A stretch of 64,000 nt of DNA from CAVQBP01 sp963740945 (GCA_963740945.1 CAVUGE010000012.1:29630-93629); one strand, 5' to 3'; positions 35,476 through 45,098 are shown, numbered from the stretch's first letter. Made by a program: numbers and translations. The notes: generated by a model from the letters alone, not told the origin.

Positions 35476-35707
35476 ACTTTAATTTATTAAAGTTAAATAA
35501 AATTTTCAACAAAGCTTCCCCTTCCCCTCCAAAGGTTAACACCGCAATTCATTGCGGTGATCCAATGAATGAGACGCCCCCACCCCTCTTTTCCCTTACT
35601 TGTTTCTTTTTCCTTTCCTTACTTGTATCTTTTTACTTTTGTCTTTTATCTTTCTTTTTTCCTTAGTGTCCCTTCGTGTCCTTAGTGACTTAGTGGTAAA
35701 CCTGTCC
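35476..35707. repeat. REP copy and heptamer tract
   Basis: The hairpin CACCGCAATTCATTGCGGTG at 35540-35559 has the full flanks of the family (CCCCTCCAAAGGTTAA before, ATCCAATGAATGAGAC after). CTTTTTA/CTTTTAT words follow to about 35665. No gene. Confidence 0.8.
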
Positions 35708-37639
35708 TCACTCAAACCCATAATACAAACTAAAATAAAACCTGTCACCATCCTGAGTCAGATTAGTTTTCACATCCTTTGTCGATAATTTCTCATAATA
35801 AAGCTCCGCAAACAGATCATGTATAACCTCATACTTTACATCCCCGCCCCAATAAAAATAATTTGTCTGTTTCCCGAACAAGAATGGCGGCTCAGGAAGA
35901 GTGTATTCCTGTTTCGTTGTTCCCTGATCCCCTTTCCTAATAAGCTCAGACCAAAAGGTTGCCTGCAATCCCCTTAAAAATCTATAATTAACTGCACCGT
36001 ATATCCTGTCTGCATTATTCCCCATCCAGTCCCCCATGTTGTAACCTGAACTAGTATAAGTCTGTGCCGGCAGCCAATTTGAATAAACAAAAGGAAATAT
36101 CTTTGTGTATTCGACAGTTAATGATAAATTATCTATCGGAAGATCGGCAGTGGATGCTCCAAGCATAAACCCAAACTGGTTTTTCTGCTTTGCAGTATTA
36201 AACAACCCTTCCAGTGTAAGTTCATCTATAAAGAGTGACCCATAAAGATGCGTATTTTTAATTAAGTTCCTGCTGCTTACTCCAAGGAAGAACTGTGAAT
36301 TACTTCCCGTTGTTATATCTGCATTACTTGCATAATGATCTGCTAAACGAAAGAATATTATCGGTATTAAATAAATCGGTTCAAAGCGGTCACTGTATAT
36401 TATTGACTCACCTAATGAAATCTCGGTTCCCCTTGAAGGTATCAAAGTAAGCGTATGGGATACATAATATTTCGATCTATATAACCTTCTATCAAATTGA
36501 GATTGCGTTGGATAAATAGAGGTCGAGTCAATTATCTTTGAATTAAGAATTGCATGTATATAATTAAATCTTAGCCAGCTTACCGGTTGAACATCTAATC
36601 TTAGAAATGGAAATGAAGGAGCTTTATCCGACAAAACAATATTTCCGCTCTCACCATAACCCCAGTCCATATAATCCTTTCCGATTGAAATTCCACCCCA
36701 GCTCCAGTTAAAATTTAAACTTGCATTAACTTCACTAAATTCAATATGATTTTTGCTGGCTTTGGCAACTATTACTCCTGTCCGGGGAGTCAATGATTTT
36801 GAAGAATCTAAATATTCCCCGTTTTCACTATTATCTCTATAAGAAAAACTAAATCCAATATTATCTCCCAAATAACCATAAAACGATAACCCGCTCCATG
36901 AATGGGAATATTTTGCACCTCCCCATGTGCCTCTCGAATACCCTAAAATTGGATTTGCATTAACCTTAAAAAAAGAATCTTCATAAGAAAAAACCCTGAA
37001 CCTCCCATACGGATCCTTCCCAAAGAAAGTAGTCAACTGGTCATTTGTCATTGAGTCATTAGTCATTGGATCATTGGTCATTAGGTTAGTACTAGTTATT
37101 CGTTGTTGATGATTAGAATTTTGTAATATTGCAATTTTGTAATCTTTTAATCTTTTAATCTCCATTCCAAATTCTTTAATATAAAACTCTAGCTCCTCCC
37201 CCTCTATACTTGTCATTCCTGTATTCTGACCTCTGACTTCTGACCTCTGACTTCCGGTCTCTGACTTCTGACTTCTGACTTCCGACTTCCGACTTCTTTC
37301 TGACTTCCGGCTTCTGACTTCCGACTTCTGACTTCCGGCTTCTGACCTCTGACTTCCAGCTTCTGACTTCTGACTTCCGGCTTCCGACTTCTGACTTCCG
37401 TCTTCTGACCTCTGACTTCTGTTCTCTAATTCTACCAGCTTCTCCGCAATATACTCCCTGCTGACCGGCTTAATCTCATCATTAAACTCAATTATCCCTT
37501 TTTGAGCTAATCTATCCAAAAACTCATAGACTCCGCTATGGATAGGCTCATAAACTGTCTGGGAATAAGAAAATGAAAAAAAGGTTAAAAAAGAAAGGAA
37601 AAGAAGCGAAAAGAAATAAGGAAGGCTATTTTTTTTCAT
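35708..37639 (-). CDS. wzi: Capsule assembly Wzi-family outer-membrane protein
   Basis: A 643-residue outer-membrane barrel of the capsule-assembly Wzi type. A signal peptide (1-26) is followed by the N-terminal domain (VYEFLDRLAQKGIIEFND, VSREYIAEKL) and a barrel from about residue 190 to the C-terminal F/E. Between them, residues 73-138 are heptad repeats of the form SQKSEVR coded by a 7-bp tract, and residues about 186-200 repeat MTND. Both stretches match intergenic repeat words and are unlikely to be part of the ancestral fold. The reading frame is intact through them. Wzi helps hold capsule at the surface, which agrees with the polysaccharide genes upstream. Confidence 0.87.
   Translation of the reverse strand: MKKNSLPYFFSLLFLSFLTFFSFSYSQTVYEPIHSGVYEFLDRLAQKGIIEFNDEIKPVSREYIAEKLVELENRSQRSEDGSQKSEAGSQKSEAGSQRSEAGSQKSEVRSRKSERSRKSEVRSQKSETGSQRSEVRGQNTGMTSIEGEELEFYIKEFGMEIKRLKDYKIAILQNSNHQQRITSTNLMTNDPMTNDSMTNDQLTTFFGKDPYGRFRVFSYEDSFFKVNANPILGYSRGTWGGAKYSHSWSGLSFYGYLGDNIGFSFSYRDNSENGEYLDSSKSLTPRTGVIVAKASKNHIEFSEVNASLNFNWSWGGISIGKDYMDWGYGESGNIVLSDKAPSFPFLRLDVQPVSWLRFNYIHAILNSKIIDSTSIYPTQSQFDRRLYRSKYYVSHTLTLIPSRGTEISLGESIIYSDRFEPIYLIPIIFFRLADHYASNADITTGSNSQFFLGVSSRNLIKNTHLYGSLFIDELTLEGLFNTAKQKNQFGFMLGASTADLPIDNLSLTVEYTKIFPFVYSNWLPAQTYTSSGYNMGDWMGNNADRIYGAVNYRFLRGLQATFWSELIRKGDQGTTKQEYTLPEPPFLFGKQTNYFYWGGDVKYEVIHDLFAELYYEKLSTKDVKTNLTQDGDRFYFSLYYGFE
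37226..37423. repeat. Heptamer tract inside wzi, in frame
   Basis: About 28 degenerate 7-bp units (TGACTTC, TGACCTC, CGACTTC on the + strand) encode the 66-residue repeat region of Wzi. The peptide period is also seven residues, because three 7-bp units make seven codons. Confidence 0.9.
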
Positions 37640-37945
37640 GAATTATCAACATGAATTGATACATTGTTTAATTGTTACACTTGCTCTTGCTCTTACACTT
37701 GCTCTTGCCTGCCTGCCACCCTGTCCGCCGAAACTTATTAAAGGTGGAAGCTTTAGCGAAGGCAGGAACTTGGTCCTGAACTTGCACTTGCTCTTGAACA
37801 TGAACTTGCACTTGAATCTTATACTATGCGTTAAATCACTCCTTCTATTTGTAATTATACTGTCATCTACTTAGCACGATTTTTATTGAAAGAGCACTAC
37901 ATGTTCATTGATCACACGAAAATATCTTAACTATAATTTCGAAAA
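37640..37945. repeat. CTTGCTCTTG-type tract
   Basis: Hexamer-like words (CTTGCT, CTTACA, CTTGAA, CTTGCA) run from about 37675 to 37835, interrupted by unrelated DNA (about 37710-37765). Related to the 3682-3786 tract. No gene. Confidence 0.7.
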
Positions 37946-38710
37946 TTAAAATCTACTTACTCTTTCCAAAACCACCTCCCTCTCATATTCTATTGAATAT
38001 CCTGCAGCCTTCGCATCATTATAAAACATTTTCACTGTATCTAATGAATATTCGCTCAAATCCTTTCCTAGTAAAGGGAGTTTTTTAAGCAAATCATTGG
38101 TCATAGTTATAATATGACAACCAATCGACTCTGCCTGTAATACATTGAGCACTTCTCTTGGACTTGCCCATAAAAGTTCAAAGTTTGGATACTCAGCAAG
38201 GAGTTCCATAATCCTACTCATTACAGGAAGTGGATCAACTCCTGCATCTGCTATTCTTCCTGCAAATATAGATATATACGCTGAAATATTTCTATTCAAT
38301 ACGGGAAGTACTTCCTTTACCTGTTCTACCGTCATCATTGCTGTTACATTTACTTTTACTCCGGCAGAGGTTATGTTTCTTATCAATTCTTTGCTGGAAA
38401 CCCCTTTTGTATTGGTTATTGGAATTTTAACGTAAACATTATCCCCCCATGAGGCTATCTCCATTGCCTGCATTTCCATTTCATCAAATTCATCTGAAAA
38501 TACTTCAAATGATATCGGCTTATCCTTTATTACAGATAATATGTCAAGAGCAAATTCCTTATAATCTTTCACTCCCGCTTTTTTCATCAATGTGGGGTTG
38601 GTGGTTAATCCTGAAATGATTGGACTTTTATACATCTCAAGCATGCTGTTTCTTTCCGCACCATCTGCAAATATTTTTATCACTCTGTGCATCGTAAAAC
38701 TACTAGTCAT
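37946..38710 (-). CDS. tal: Transaldolase family protein
   Basis: A 254-residue transaldolase. D16 (KIFADGA), the SGLTTNPTLM motif and the Schiff-base lysine K95 (VYVKIPI) are present. It starts at 38710 after a strong ribosome site (AGGAGGT). Transaldolases exchange three-carbon units and make sedoheptulose 7-phosphate or fructose 6-phosphate. As part of a polysaccharide locus with a SIS isomerase and a PPi-type phosphofructokinase, it may supply a heptose precursor rather than serve central metabolism. That role is inferred. Confidence 0.88.
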   Translation of the reverse strand: MTSSFTMHRVIKIFADGAERNSMLEMYKSPIISGLTTNPTLMKKAGVKDYKEFALDILSVIKDKPISFEVFSDEFDEMEMQAMEIASWGDNVYVKIPITNTKGVSSKELIRNITSAGVKVNVTAMMTVEQVKEVLPVLNRNISAYISIFAGRIADAGVDPLPVMSRIMELLAEYPNFELLWASPREVLNVLQAESIGCHIITMTNDLLKKLPLLGKDLSEYSLDTVKMFYNDAKAAGYSIEYEREVVLERVSRF

Positions 38711-39066
38711 AAGTACCTCCTAAGTATTTAGAATCAACGAACTCCATTATTAAACTCATCCTAAATCCTTCTCTTAAAAAGAGAAGGATTTATTTTCAAT
38801 TTAACTTCTTCATTTTATATTTTACCAAAATTATCTTATCCTTCGACAGCACCGATAATATCTTGTCACATCTACAAACAAGCCTTTCCCTTAATCAAGG
38901 GAAAGGTGTGGATAGGGTTCCTTTTTTACAACAAGCTCAATTATTGCAAAATTACCTACAAAAAAACACTCATAATATTGAATTAACCGATGAGGTGACA
39001 GAAGTACTTTATTGTCAACTTTGTACTAGATATGTCTTCGTCAACCTCTCTCTAACATTTTTATAT
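38711..39066. repeat. Spacer with hairpins
   Basis: An AATCCTTCTCTTAAAAAGAGAAGGATT stem lies at about 38765-38791 and a CCTTTCCC/GGGAAAGG stem at 38880-38919, matching 22799-22838. No gene seen. Confidence 0.55.
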
Positions 39067-39663
39067 CTATTTTACTGATTCCCACTTGGCAGTATTAACT
39101 TGTAAAACCGGGTGTGATACCAATAAATGCCATATAACCGCCTGGAAACCTTCTGTAAGTGGTGTGACTCTGCTGAGGTTAACGTTCGGGATTAAAACTA
39201 CACCGTCGCCTGCTTTTTTTGCATATCCACCATCTTTACCCACAATTCCTACAACTTTTGCACCAATTTCTTTTGCATATTTTATTACTTGAACTAAATT
39301 AGAGCTTATATTTTTTTCTTCATTCCCACCGCCAACCGAAAAAACAAATATACCATCCTTAGAATTAAACCTGCTCACTTTTAACCAATTAATTATAGTC
39401 GTATCCCATCCATCATCATTTACTCTTGCTGTCAACTCAGAAACATTATCATAAGGTGCATAAGCTTCTATATTACATAATTTTCTAAAATCACATACTG
39501 CATGAGAGGCATGTCCCGCTCCTCCTCCTGAACCTATAACAAAAAGTCTTCCCTTATTTCCCCTTACTTCCGAAATTATTTTCGCTGCTTTTTCTATTTC
39601 GTTGGTATTGACTTTATTAATTACTTCTCTGCATTCAATCAAAAACTCTTCTGAAAAATTCAT
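39067..39663 (-). CDS. SIS-domain isomerase (phosphoheptose isomerase-like)
   Basis: A 198-residue SIS protein. VIGSGGGAGHASHAVCDF is the sugar-phosphate loop, followed by FVFSVGGGNEEKNISSNL and the C-terminal TEGFQAVIWHLLVSHP, in line with GmhA-type isomerases that turn sedoheptulose 7-phosphate into D-glycero-manno-heptose 7-phosphate. The sequence is diverged from GmhA, and another aldose-ketose isomerisation is possible. It lies 22 bp after the phosphofructokinase and upstream of transaldolase. Confidence 0.82.
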   Translation of the reverse strand: MNFSEEFLIECREVINKVNTNEIEKAAKIISEVRGNKGRLFVIGSGGGAGHASHAVCDFRKLCNIEAYAPYDNVSELTARVNDDGWDTTIINWLKVSRFNSKDGIFVFSVGGGNEEKNISSNLVQVIKYAKEIGAKVVGIVGKDGGYAKKAGDGVVLIPNVNLSRVTPLTEGFQAVIWHLLVSHPVLQVNTAKWESVK

Positions 39664-39685
39664 TTCAAACTATTCTCTCCAGCAT

Positions 39686-40837
39686 TTATATCCCATATTT
39701 ATAATGCTGCATTTCACTCAATATTTTAGATAGATAATTCTTTCCTTCGCCTGTAATACTAAATTCTGTATTATTATACAATCTGTCCGTTACAAATCTG
39801 TGAAAATCCTCAATATTATGCAAGTTATTCAAAAAATATTTTTCTGGTTTAAATTCATTCCCGGAATACTCCAAAATAAGGAAAACCGGTTCCTTTAAAT
39901 TATCAACCAGCATATTAACTGCTTCATTTCCTAACATTCCTGCAGCCGAAATATCCAGAGCATTAGGTTTCCCCGATCTATAAAGATATGACGGATTAAC
40001 CGCATTAATATTTCTCGTATCAAACTCACTTCTTAAATCCTCTTTTAGTTTTTTTACCAGTACTTCAGCAGCACCTTTAAATTTTGGGTGCCCGAAATTA
40101 TCTTTCTCCTCTTCGCTTGCTGATATATCTTTTCCGTTTTTCCATTTTGCCCCCTCAGCAATAACAATTATAACATTTTTTTCTTTTTTATACTTATCTG
40201 CGGTTTTCTCCAGTAATAATTCATAATCAAGAGGAAACTCGGGAATTATTATAAAATCCGGATAACCAAAAGAAGAAGATAGTGCAAGCCACCCTGCATG
40301 CATTCCCATAGATTCGACTACTATTATTCTTTCATGTGAATACGCAGTTGTTCTTAATCCTTCACTTAAACTTACAAAAGAAGAAATCCTTTCCGCCGCT
40401 GTTGGATACCCAAGCGTAAAATAATTTACAATATTATCTTCATTAAAAATCCCCACATCATTATCAATTGTTTTTGAAATTAAAGCCTGCGGGATATCAT
40501 TCAGCAAAAAAGCATTCGATAAAGTATCATCCCCTCCAATTACTATCAATCCTTCTATACCGTTCTCTGATAAAACACTTTCAACTTTATTTTTTGCGTC
40601 TCCGATCTTGAATAAATTAACTCTCGATGACTTTAATACAGTACCCCCGATTAAAGGATTCAGATCTATATCCATCAAACTGACAAAATTCCCATCCAGC
40701 ACTCCCTGCCACCCATTCAAAAACCCAACCAGTTCAATATTTTTCACTTTCGATTGTTCTATGGCTGAATGTATAACAGCATTCAAAGGTGGCACATCCC
40801 CGCCCCCTGTTAATATCCCTATTCTTTTTTTCATCAT
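39686..40837 (-). CDS. 6-phosphofructokinase, PPi-dependent type
   Basis: A 383-residue PfkA-family enzyme. The donor site reads IGGDDTLSNA, with D104 where ATP enzymes have Gly. The substrate loop reads SKTIDNDV, with K122 where ATP enzymes have Gly. These two replacements mark pyrophosphate-dependent enzymes. Other catalytic residues (T123, D125, D127) are present. PPi-type enzymes often also phosphorylate sedoheptulose 7-phosphate. The neighbours here are a SIS isomerase and a transaldolase in a polysaccharide operon, so a role in seven-carbon sugar supply is plausible. Confidence 0.85.
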   Translation of the reverse strand: MMKKRIGILTGGGDVPPLNAVIHSAIEQSKVKNIELVGFLNGWQGVLDGNFVSLMDIDLNPLIGGTVLKSSRVNLFKIGDAKNKVESVLSENGIEGLIVIGGDDTLSNAFLLNDIPQALISKTIDNDVGIFNEDNIVNYFTLGYPTAAERISSFVSLSEGLRTTAYSHERIIVVESMGMHAGWLALSSSFGYPDFIIIPEFPLDYELLLEKTADKYKKEKNVIIVIAEGAKWKNGKDISASEEEKDNFGHPKFKGAAEVLVKKLKEDLRSEFDTRNINAVNPSYLYRSGKPNALDISAAGMLGNEAVNMLVDNLKEPVFLILEYSGNEFKPEKYFLNNLHNIEDFHRFVTDRLYNNTEFSITGEGKNYLSKILSEMQHYKYGI

Positions 40838-40937
40838 ATTATTTCAAAAATTATTCCTTGATAGAACCGCCAATATCAAGTTATTATTACAAACTTCTAT
40901 TTATTTATCTTTATAAACTCATCCTAATGAGGGCGAC

Positions 40938-41044
40938 TGATTTCTGTTCTCTGACTTCTGACTTCTGTTCTCTGACTTCTGACTTCTGTTCTACTCTGAC
41001 TTCTGATTTCTGACTTCTGATTTCTGACCTCTGACTTCCGCTCT
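40938..41044. repeat. Heptamer tract between genes
   Basis: TCTGACTTCTGACTTCTGTT-type words with period 7, from the PFK upstream region to just before the oxidoreductase stop. Pyrimidine-rich on the + strand. Confidence 0.85.
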
Positions 41045-41054
41045 TCCAATCCCT

Positions 41055-42180
41055 TCACAATACCACCCTTTTCCCTTCTTCATCAGATCTATAGATTGCC
41101 TCAATAACCTCATTAGCCTTCAATCCATCATAACCACTCCCGATAGGTTCCCTTCTCTCTGCACAAGCTCTCTTAAATTCCTCCCACTCTTTAACCCAGC
41201 TAACATCTTCCGGCGGGAATTCAAATATTTCTATATCCGGTCTCCCACCTTCTTTTTTTCTCTTTCCAAATTCCAGGGTTTCCTGCCCATAGCTGCCTCC
41301 CAATCCTTCAATCCTTAAATATCCTTCCGTTCCAAAAATTTCAAAAGAAAAAATATTTTTCCAGTTAGTCCAGCTGACATGAAAAGATGCGGAAACATTA
41401 TTTGAAGTTTTTAATATTGCAAATGCATTATCCTCGACTTCCATATCCCAGAATTTTGTCTCCACTTTTCCATAAACTTCATTGATTTCCCCTCCAAACC
41501 ATCTAATTAAATCTATAACATGCACTCCTTGATCAAGTAATTCCCCTCCCCCGCATAAATCCTTAGAAGCTCTCCATTCCTTCTCCATACCCGCTCTTCC
41601 GCCATGACCATACCTAGCTCTAATATTAAAAACCTTTCCAATTTTCCCTTCATCAACCATTAACTTTGCCTTCCATACAGCCGGATGAAACCTATGATTA
41701 AACCCCGTCTTCAATATCGGAATCTTTGGCTTCTGACTTCTGACTTCTGATTTCTGATCTCTGATCTCTGATCTCTGATCTCCGACTTCTGATTTCTGAT
41801 CTCTGATTCTCTCGATCTCCGACTTCTGATTTCCGACCTCTGATCTCTGATCTCTGATCTCTGATCTCCTCCACAATCTCCCTAGCTTCCTCCAAATTCC
41901 TCCCTAACGGTTTCTCGGCAAGTACATTTTTTCCTCTAGTAATCGATTCTATAATAATATCTTTAGCATACTTATTAACCACTGAAACAATAACAGACTC
42001 ACATTCAGTATTATCAAGAAGAATTTTATAGTCGGTAAAATAGGGAACACCAAACTCTCCCCCGAATTTTTTAGCTATGTTAATATCAACATCACAGCAA
42101 GCCATAAGCTTATCTTCTGAAGATAGAGCCAGAGCTCTTTTTCTACCAATTAAGCCGCAGCCGATTATTACAACATTCAT
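41055..42180 (-). pseudogene. Gfo/Idh/MocA oxidoreductase split by an internal heptamer tract
   Basis: The N-terminal Rossmann part (MNVVIIGCGLIGRKRALAL, then VLAEKPLGRNLEEAREIVEE) reads from 42180. The catalytic/C-terminal part (LKTGFNHRFHPAVWKAK, CGGGELLDQGVHVIDLIRWF) reads in another frame to 41055. Between them, 41728-41878 is a 7-bp repeat tract encoding SEIRDQR-type heptads in every frame. The tract is one base too long modulo 3, so loss of one 7-bp unit would restore a protein of about 375 residues. Family members oxidise or reduce sugar nucleotides with NAD. It follows the SDR gene by a TAATG overlap. Confidence 0.85.
41728..41878. repeat. Heptamer tract inside the Gfo/Idh/MocA gene, out of frame
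   Basis: About 21 units of TCTGATC, TCTGACT and TCCGACT with one irregular spacing (the GATTCTCTCGATCTCC region). It separates the two halves of the enzyme. In relatives this point is a short loop between the Rossmann fold and the GFNHRF motif, so the tract was probably inserted or expanded there. Confidence 0.88.
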
Positions 42181-43034
42181 TATTTTTTATAATAAAATTT
42201 ATTATCTATTCTTCTTAACGAAGCAAGGTCTTTATTATTTTTTAACATTTCCTGAAATTCTTTTTCCTTCCATGGATCCCATGGTGCAGACAAAAATTTT
42301 CCAGTTATTCCGTCTGATTTTGAAGATAATAAAAATGCTGTTAAATCTGCAGCCTTTTCAGGTGGTACACCTCCGCTTTCTATTTGTTTTTTTGTCCCTT
42401 CATAAAAAGAAGGACCGGCAGCATTGGCACCAGCTTCTAATGTTTGCTGATGTAACCTGGTTATTACAAATCCAGGGGCAATACAATTAACATCGAAATT
42501 ATCTTCCGCAAGCTCAATTGAAAGGTTTTCAGTAAATCTAACAATAGCAACCTTACTAGTAGCATAAGCTGAAAAATTAGCAAATGGAGAAGCCGCCCCT
42601 CCACCTGAATAATTTATTATTTTTTTCCTTGTATCTGATTTAAGATATGGAGCAAATACGCTGCACATAAACACAGTACCTAAAAAATTAATTTCAATCG
42701 CTTGCTTAAATTTGATAAGATCAATATTAGTAGTTTTTCCAATTGGTCCATACACTCCTGCACAATTTACTAATCCATTTATTTCATCTAAATTATTTCC
42801 ACACCATTCAGCAAATTGTTTTACTTCTTCTATATTGCTTACGTCAAGGGAATACGATTGATGATCCCTTGGAGATGTACTTTTTATCTCAGACAATGCT
42901 TTTGAAAGATCTGATTTATTTCTTGCTGCTATTACAACGAGAGCTCCTTCTTGAACACATTTTTTCGCAACTGCTAAACCTATCCCTAAACTCCCGCCGG
43001 TTATAATAATTGTCTTTGATTTTAGATCTTGCAT
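42180..43034 (-). CDS. Short-chain dehydrogenase/reductase
   Basis: A 284-residue classical SDR. The cofactor loop TGGSLGIG (12-19), NCAG (90-93), and the catalytic S143, Y157 and K161 (SAYATSK) are all present. It is NAD(P)-dependent and probably acts on a sugar intermediate, given its place between the dehydrogenase-like gene (3 bp upstream) and the Gfo/Idh oxidoreductase (TAATG overlap downstream). Confidence 0.9.
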   Translation of the reverse strand: MQDLKSKTIIITGGSLGIGLAVAKKCVQEGALVVIAARNKSDLSKALSEIKSTSPRDHQSYSLDVSNIEEVKQFAEWCGNNLDEINGLVNCAGVYGPIGKTTNIDLIKFKQAIEINFLGTVFMCSVFAPYLKSDTRKKIINYSGGGAASPFANFSAYATSKVAIVRFTENLSIELAEDNFDVNCIAPGFVITRLHQQTLEAGANAAGPSFYEGTKKQIESGGVPPEKAADLTAFLLSSKSDGITGKFLSAPWDPWKEKEFQEMLKNNKDLASLRRIDNKFYYKK

Positions 43035-43037
43035 GAA

Positions 43038-44324
43038 TTACCTCCCGATAGAATAATAATTAAAGCCAGAATTTTTCATTTTTGTTTCATCTAAAATATT
43101 TTTAGTATCAAAAAAATTTTTGCTATTCAACAAGTTAATAACATTAGACCAATCATAATTTTTAAATTCTTCCCATTCAGTTAACAAAATAAGCATATCA
43201 CTATCTTTGGCAGCTTCTTCAATACTTTGTGTAATTTCAAAATTTGGTTCATATGTTAGTTCCGAATAATCAGCCTTAGGATCATATACCTTTACTCTAG
43301 CTTTTTTTAACAAAAAAAGATTAACAAATTCAAGTGGCAGACTTCTTCTTAGTGTACTGGTTCCTGGTTTATAAGTCAGGCCTAAAATGCTCAATGTTTT
43401 TCCTTCTATTCCATTTAAGAGTTTCTCTATTTTCTTAATAATATCATATTTTCTTTCATTATTAAGTTCATGTACAATACCAAATATTTTTGCAAATCCA
43501 TTTGTGGAAGAATTAACCGAATCAAGCACTTTCAAATCTCTTCCCAAAGTACCCCCTGAAAAACCAATACCTGGCGATAAGTATGCCTTTTGACCAATAC
43601 GTGCATCTGATTTTATTCCTCTTACAACATCATCAATTCTCGCTCCTTTTTCTTCACATATATCTGCTAAATGATTCGTATAAACAATGCTCATCGAAAG
43701 AAATGAATTAATACCGTGCTTAACCATTTCGGCACTTTCAAGATTCATATTCAGAATTTCTTTTGTAATATTGTTAAACAAATTAGTACATTTTATTTCT
43801 GTCTCTTTATCTGCAGTACCTAATATTATTCTTCCCGGATTTAAATAACAATTAATTGCTTCACCAAGTCTTAAATTTTCAGGTGAATATGCCAGATCTA
43901 TAGTATTATTATAATCTTTCATTTCTTTTCTTAATTCCCTGCAGTATCCTACGGGAGATTGAGAACTTACTATTAGTATCCCTCCATCCTTCATAATTTG
44001 TTTAACATCAGCTACCGATCTTTCTAGTATACTTGTATCGCTAGAATCATCCTCTCTTACAGGTGTATCATAACATAAAAATATAAAATCACATTCACTT
44101 AAATCTTTAATATCGTTTGAAAAATGAAGTAAATTGTTTTTACTTCTATCCTTAATTAAATCTTCTAAGTCAGGTTCAAATATTGGCGGAACGCCTGATT
44201 GAAGTTTTATAATTCGTGATTCATCATAATCAAAACCGGTTACATGGTATCCTAATTTTGACCAGGAAACTGATATTATGCAGCCAAGATGCCATAGACC
44301 AATCACGCCAATTTTTTCATTCAT
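43038..44324 (-). CDS. UDP-glucose/GDP-mannose dehydrogenase-like protein lacking the catalytic Cys
   Basis: A 428-residue member of the nucleotide-sugar dehydrogenase family: Rossmann start IGVIGLWHLGC, AYSPENLRLGEAI, the central helix, and a C-terminal domain with ILGLTYKPGTSTLRRS. The usual active site GGSCFPKD reads SGGTLGRD here, with T259 in place of the catalytic cysteine. Without this thiol the second oxidation (aldehyde to acid) should not run in the usual way, so it may make one oxidation step or do something else. It precedes the SDR by 3 bp. Confidence 0.85.
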   Translation of the reverse strand: MNEKIGVIGLWHLGCIISVSWSKLGYHVTGFDYDESRIIKLQSGVPPIFEPDLEDLIKDRSKNNLLHFSNDIKDLSECDFIFLCYDTPVREDDSSDTSILERSVADVKQIMKDGGILIVSSQSPVGYCRELRKEMKDYNNTIDLAYSPENLRLGEAINCYLNPGRIILGTADKETEIKCTNLFNNITKEILNMNLESAEMVKHGINSFLSMSIVYTNHLADICEEKGARIDDVVRGIKSDARIGQKAYLSPGIGFSGGTLGRDLKVLDSVNSSTNGFAKIFGIVHELNNERKYDIIKKIEKLLNGIEGKTLSILGLTYKPGTSTLRRSLPLEFVNLFLLKKARVKVYDPKADYSELTYEPNFEITQSIEEAAKDSDMLILLTEWEEFKNYDWSNVINLLNSKNFFDTKNILDETKMKNSGFNYYSIGR

Positions 44325-44338
44325 TATTTAGCTTCCCT

Positions 44339-45098
44339 TTATTTAAATGATTTATTATACATTTCTTTTGTATCAAATGCTTTTACTTCGATTTTGGAAC
44401 AAACTCCATAAATTGGAATATTATCTTTAAGCATTCTTGGAAAAACATCTTTTCCAAAATCACATACTCCTTCTTCAATATATTTCAGAATCGAACTATC
44501 CATTAGATAAATACCTGCATTAACCCAATGACTATCAGTTTCCCCTTCTTTAGGCTTTTCAATAAAACGCAAGATCCTTTGTTCATCATCAAACTCAGCA
44601 ACACCACTATGAGAAACATCCTCTCTAAAATGAAACCCGATAACACAAGATGAATTAGTTTCCTTCTGTTTCTTAATTAAAAGCCCAAGATCATAATTAG
44701 AATAATTATCCCCATACAAAACAAAAAAGGGACTGGAATTATGGAGTTCTGGAATATTGGAATCCCGCAATCTTGTAATCTTGTAATCTTGTAATCTTGT
44801 AATCTTCCAATCTTCCCCCTGCTATCTTCCTCACCGCCCCGGCAGTTCCCAATAATTCCTCCTCATACGAATACTTAATCTTAACCCCAAACCTCTCCCC
44901 ATCCCCAAAATACTTCGTAATTCTATCAGGCAAATGATGAAGATTAATAAAAATATCTTCAATTCCATATCTTTTACAAAGCTCAATATTATGCTGAAGC
45001 AGAGGTTTCCCCTTAAATTCAATCATCGGTTTCGGAATACTTTGAGTAATTTCCGAAAGACGCTCCCCCTTACCCGCAGCAAGTATCACAGCTTTCAT
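44339..45098 (-). pseudogene. Sugar-1-phosphate nucleotidyltransferase, split at an octamer tract
   Basis: MKAVILAAGKGERLSEITQ is the nucleotidyltransferase signature, with IPKPMIEFKGKPLLQH and LLGTAGAVRKIAG following. The second half (PFFVLYGDN, FIEKPKEGETDSHWVNAGIYLMD) is in another frame. The break is at a tract of CTTGTAAT repeats (44769-44815) that encodes LQDYKITR. Adding one 8-bp unit, or losing two, restores the frame. Relatives include HddC (heptose 1-phosphate) and glucose/mannose nucleotidyltransferases; the substrate cannot be read off. Confidence 0.85.
44769..44815. repeat. Octamer tract (CTTGTAAT) inside the nucleotidyltransferase gene
   Basis: At least four perfect CTTGTAAT units, then CTTCCAAT and CTTCCCC. 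It sits between the TAGAVRKIAGG and PFFVLYGDN blocks, a position where relatives have only a short connecting loop. Confidence 0.88.
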
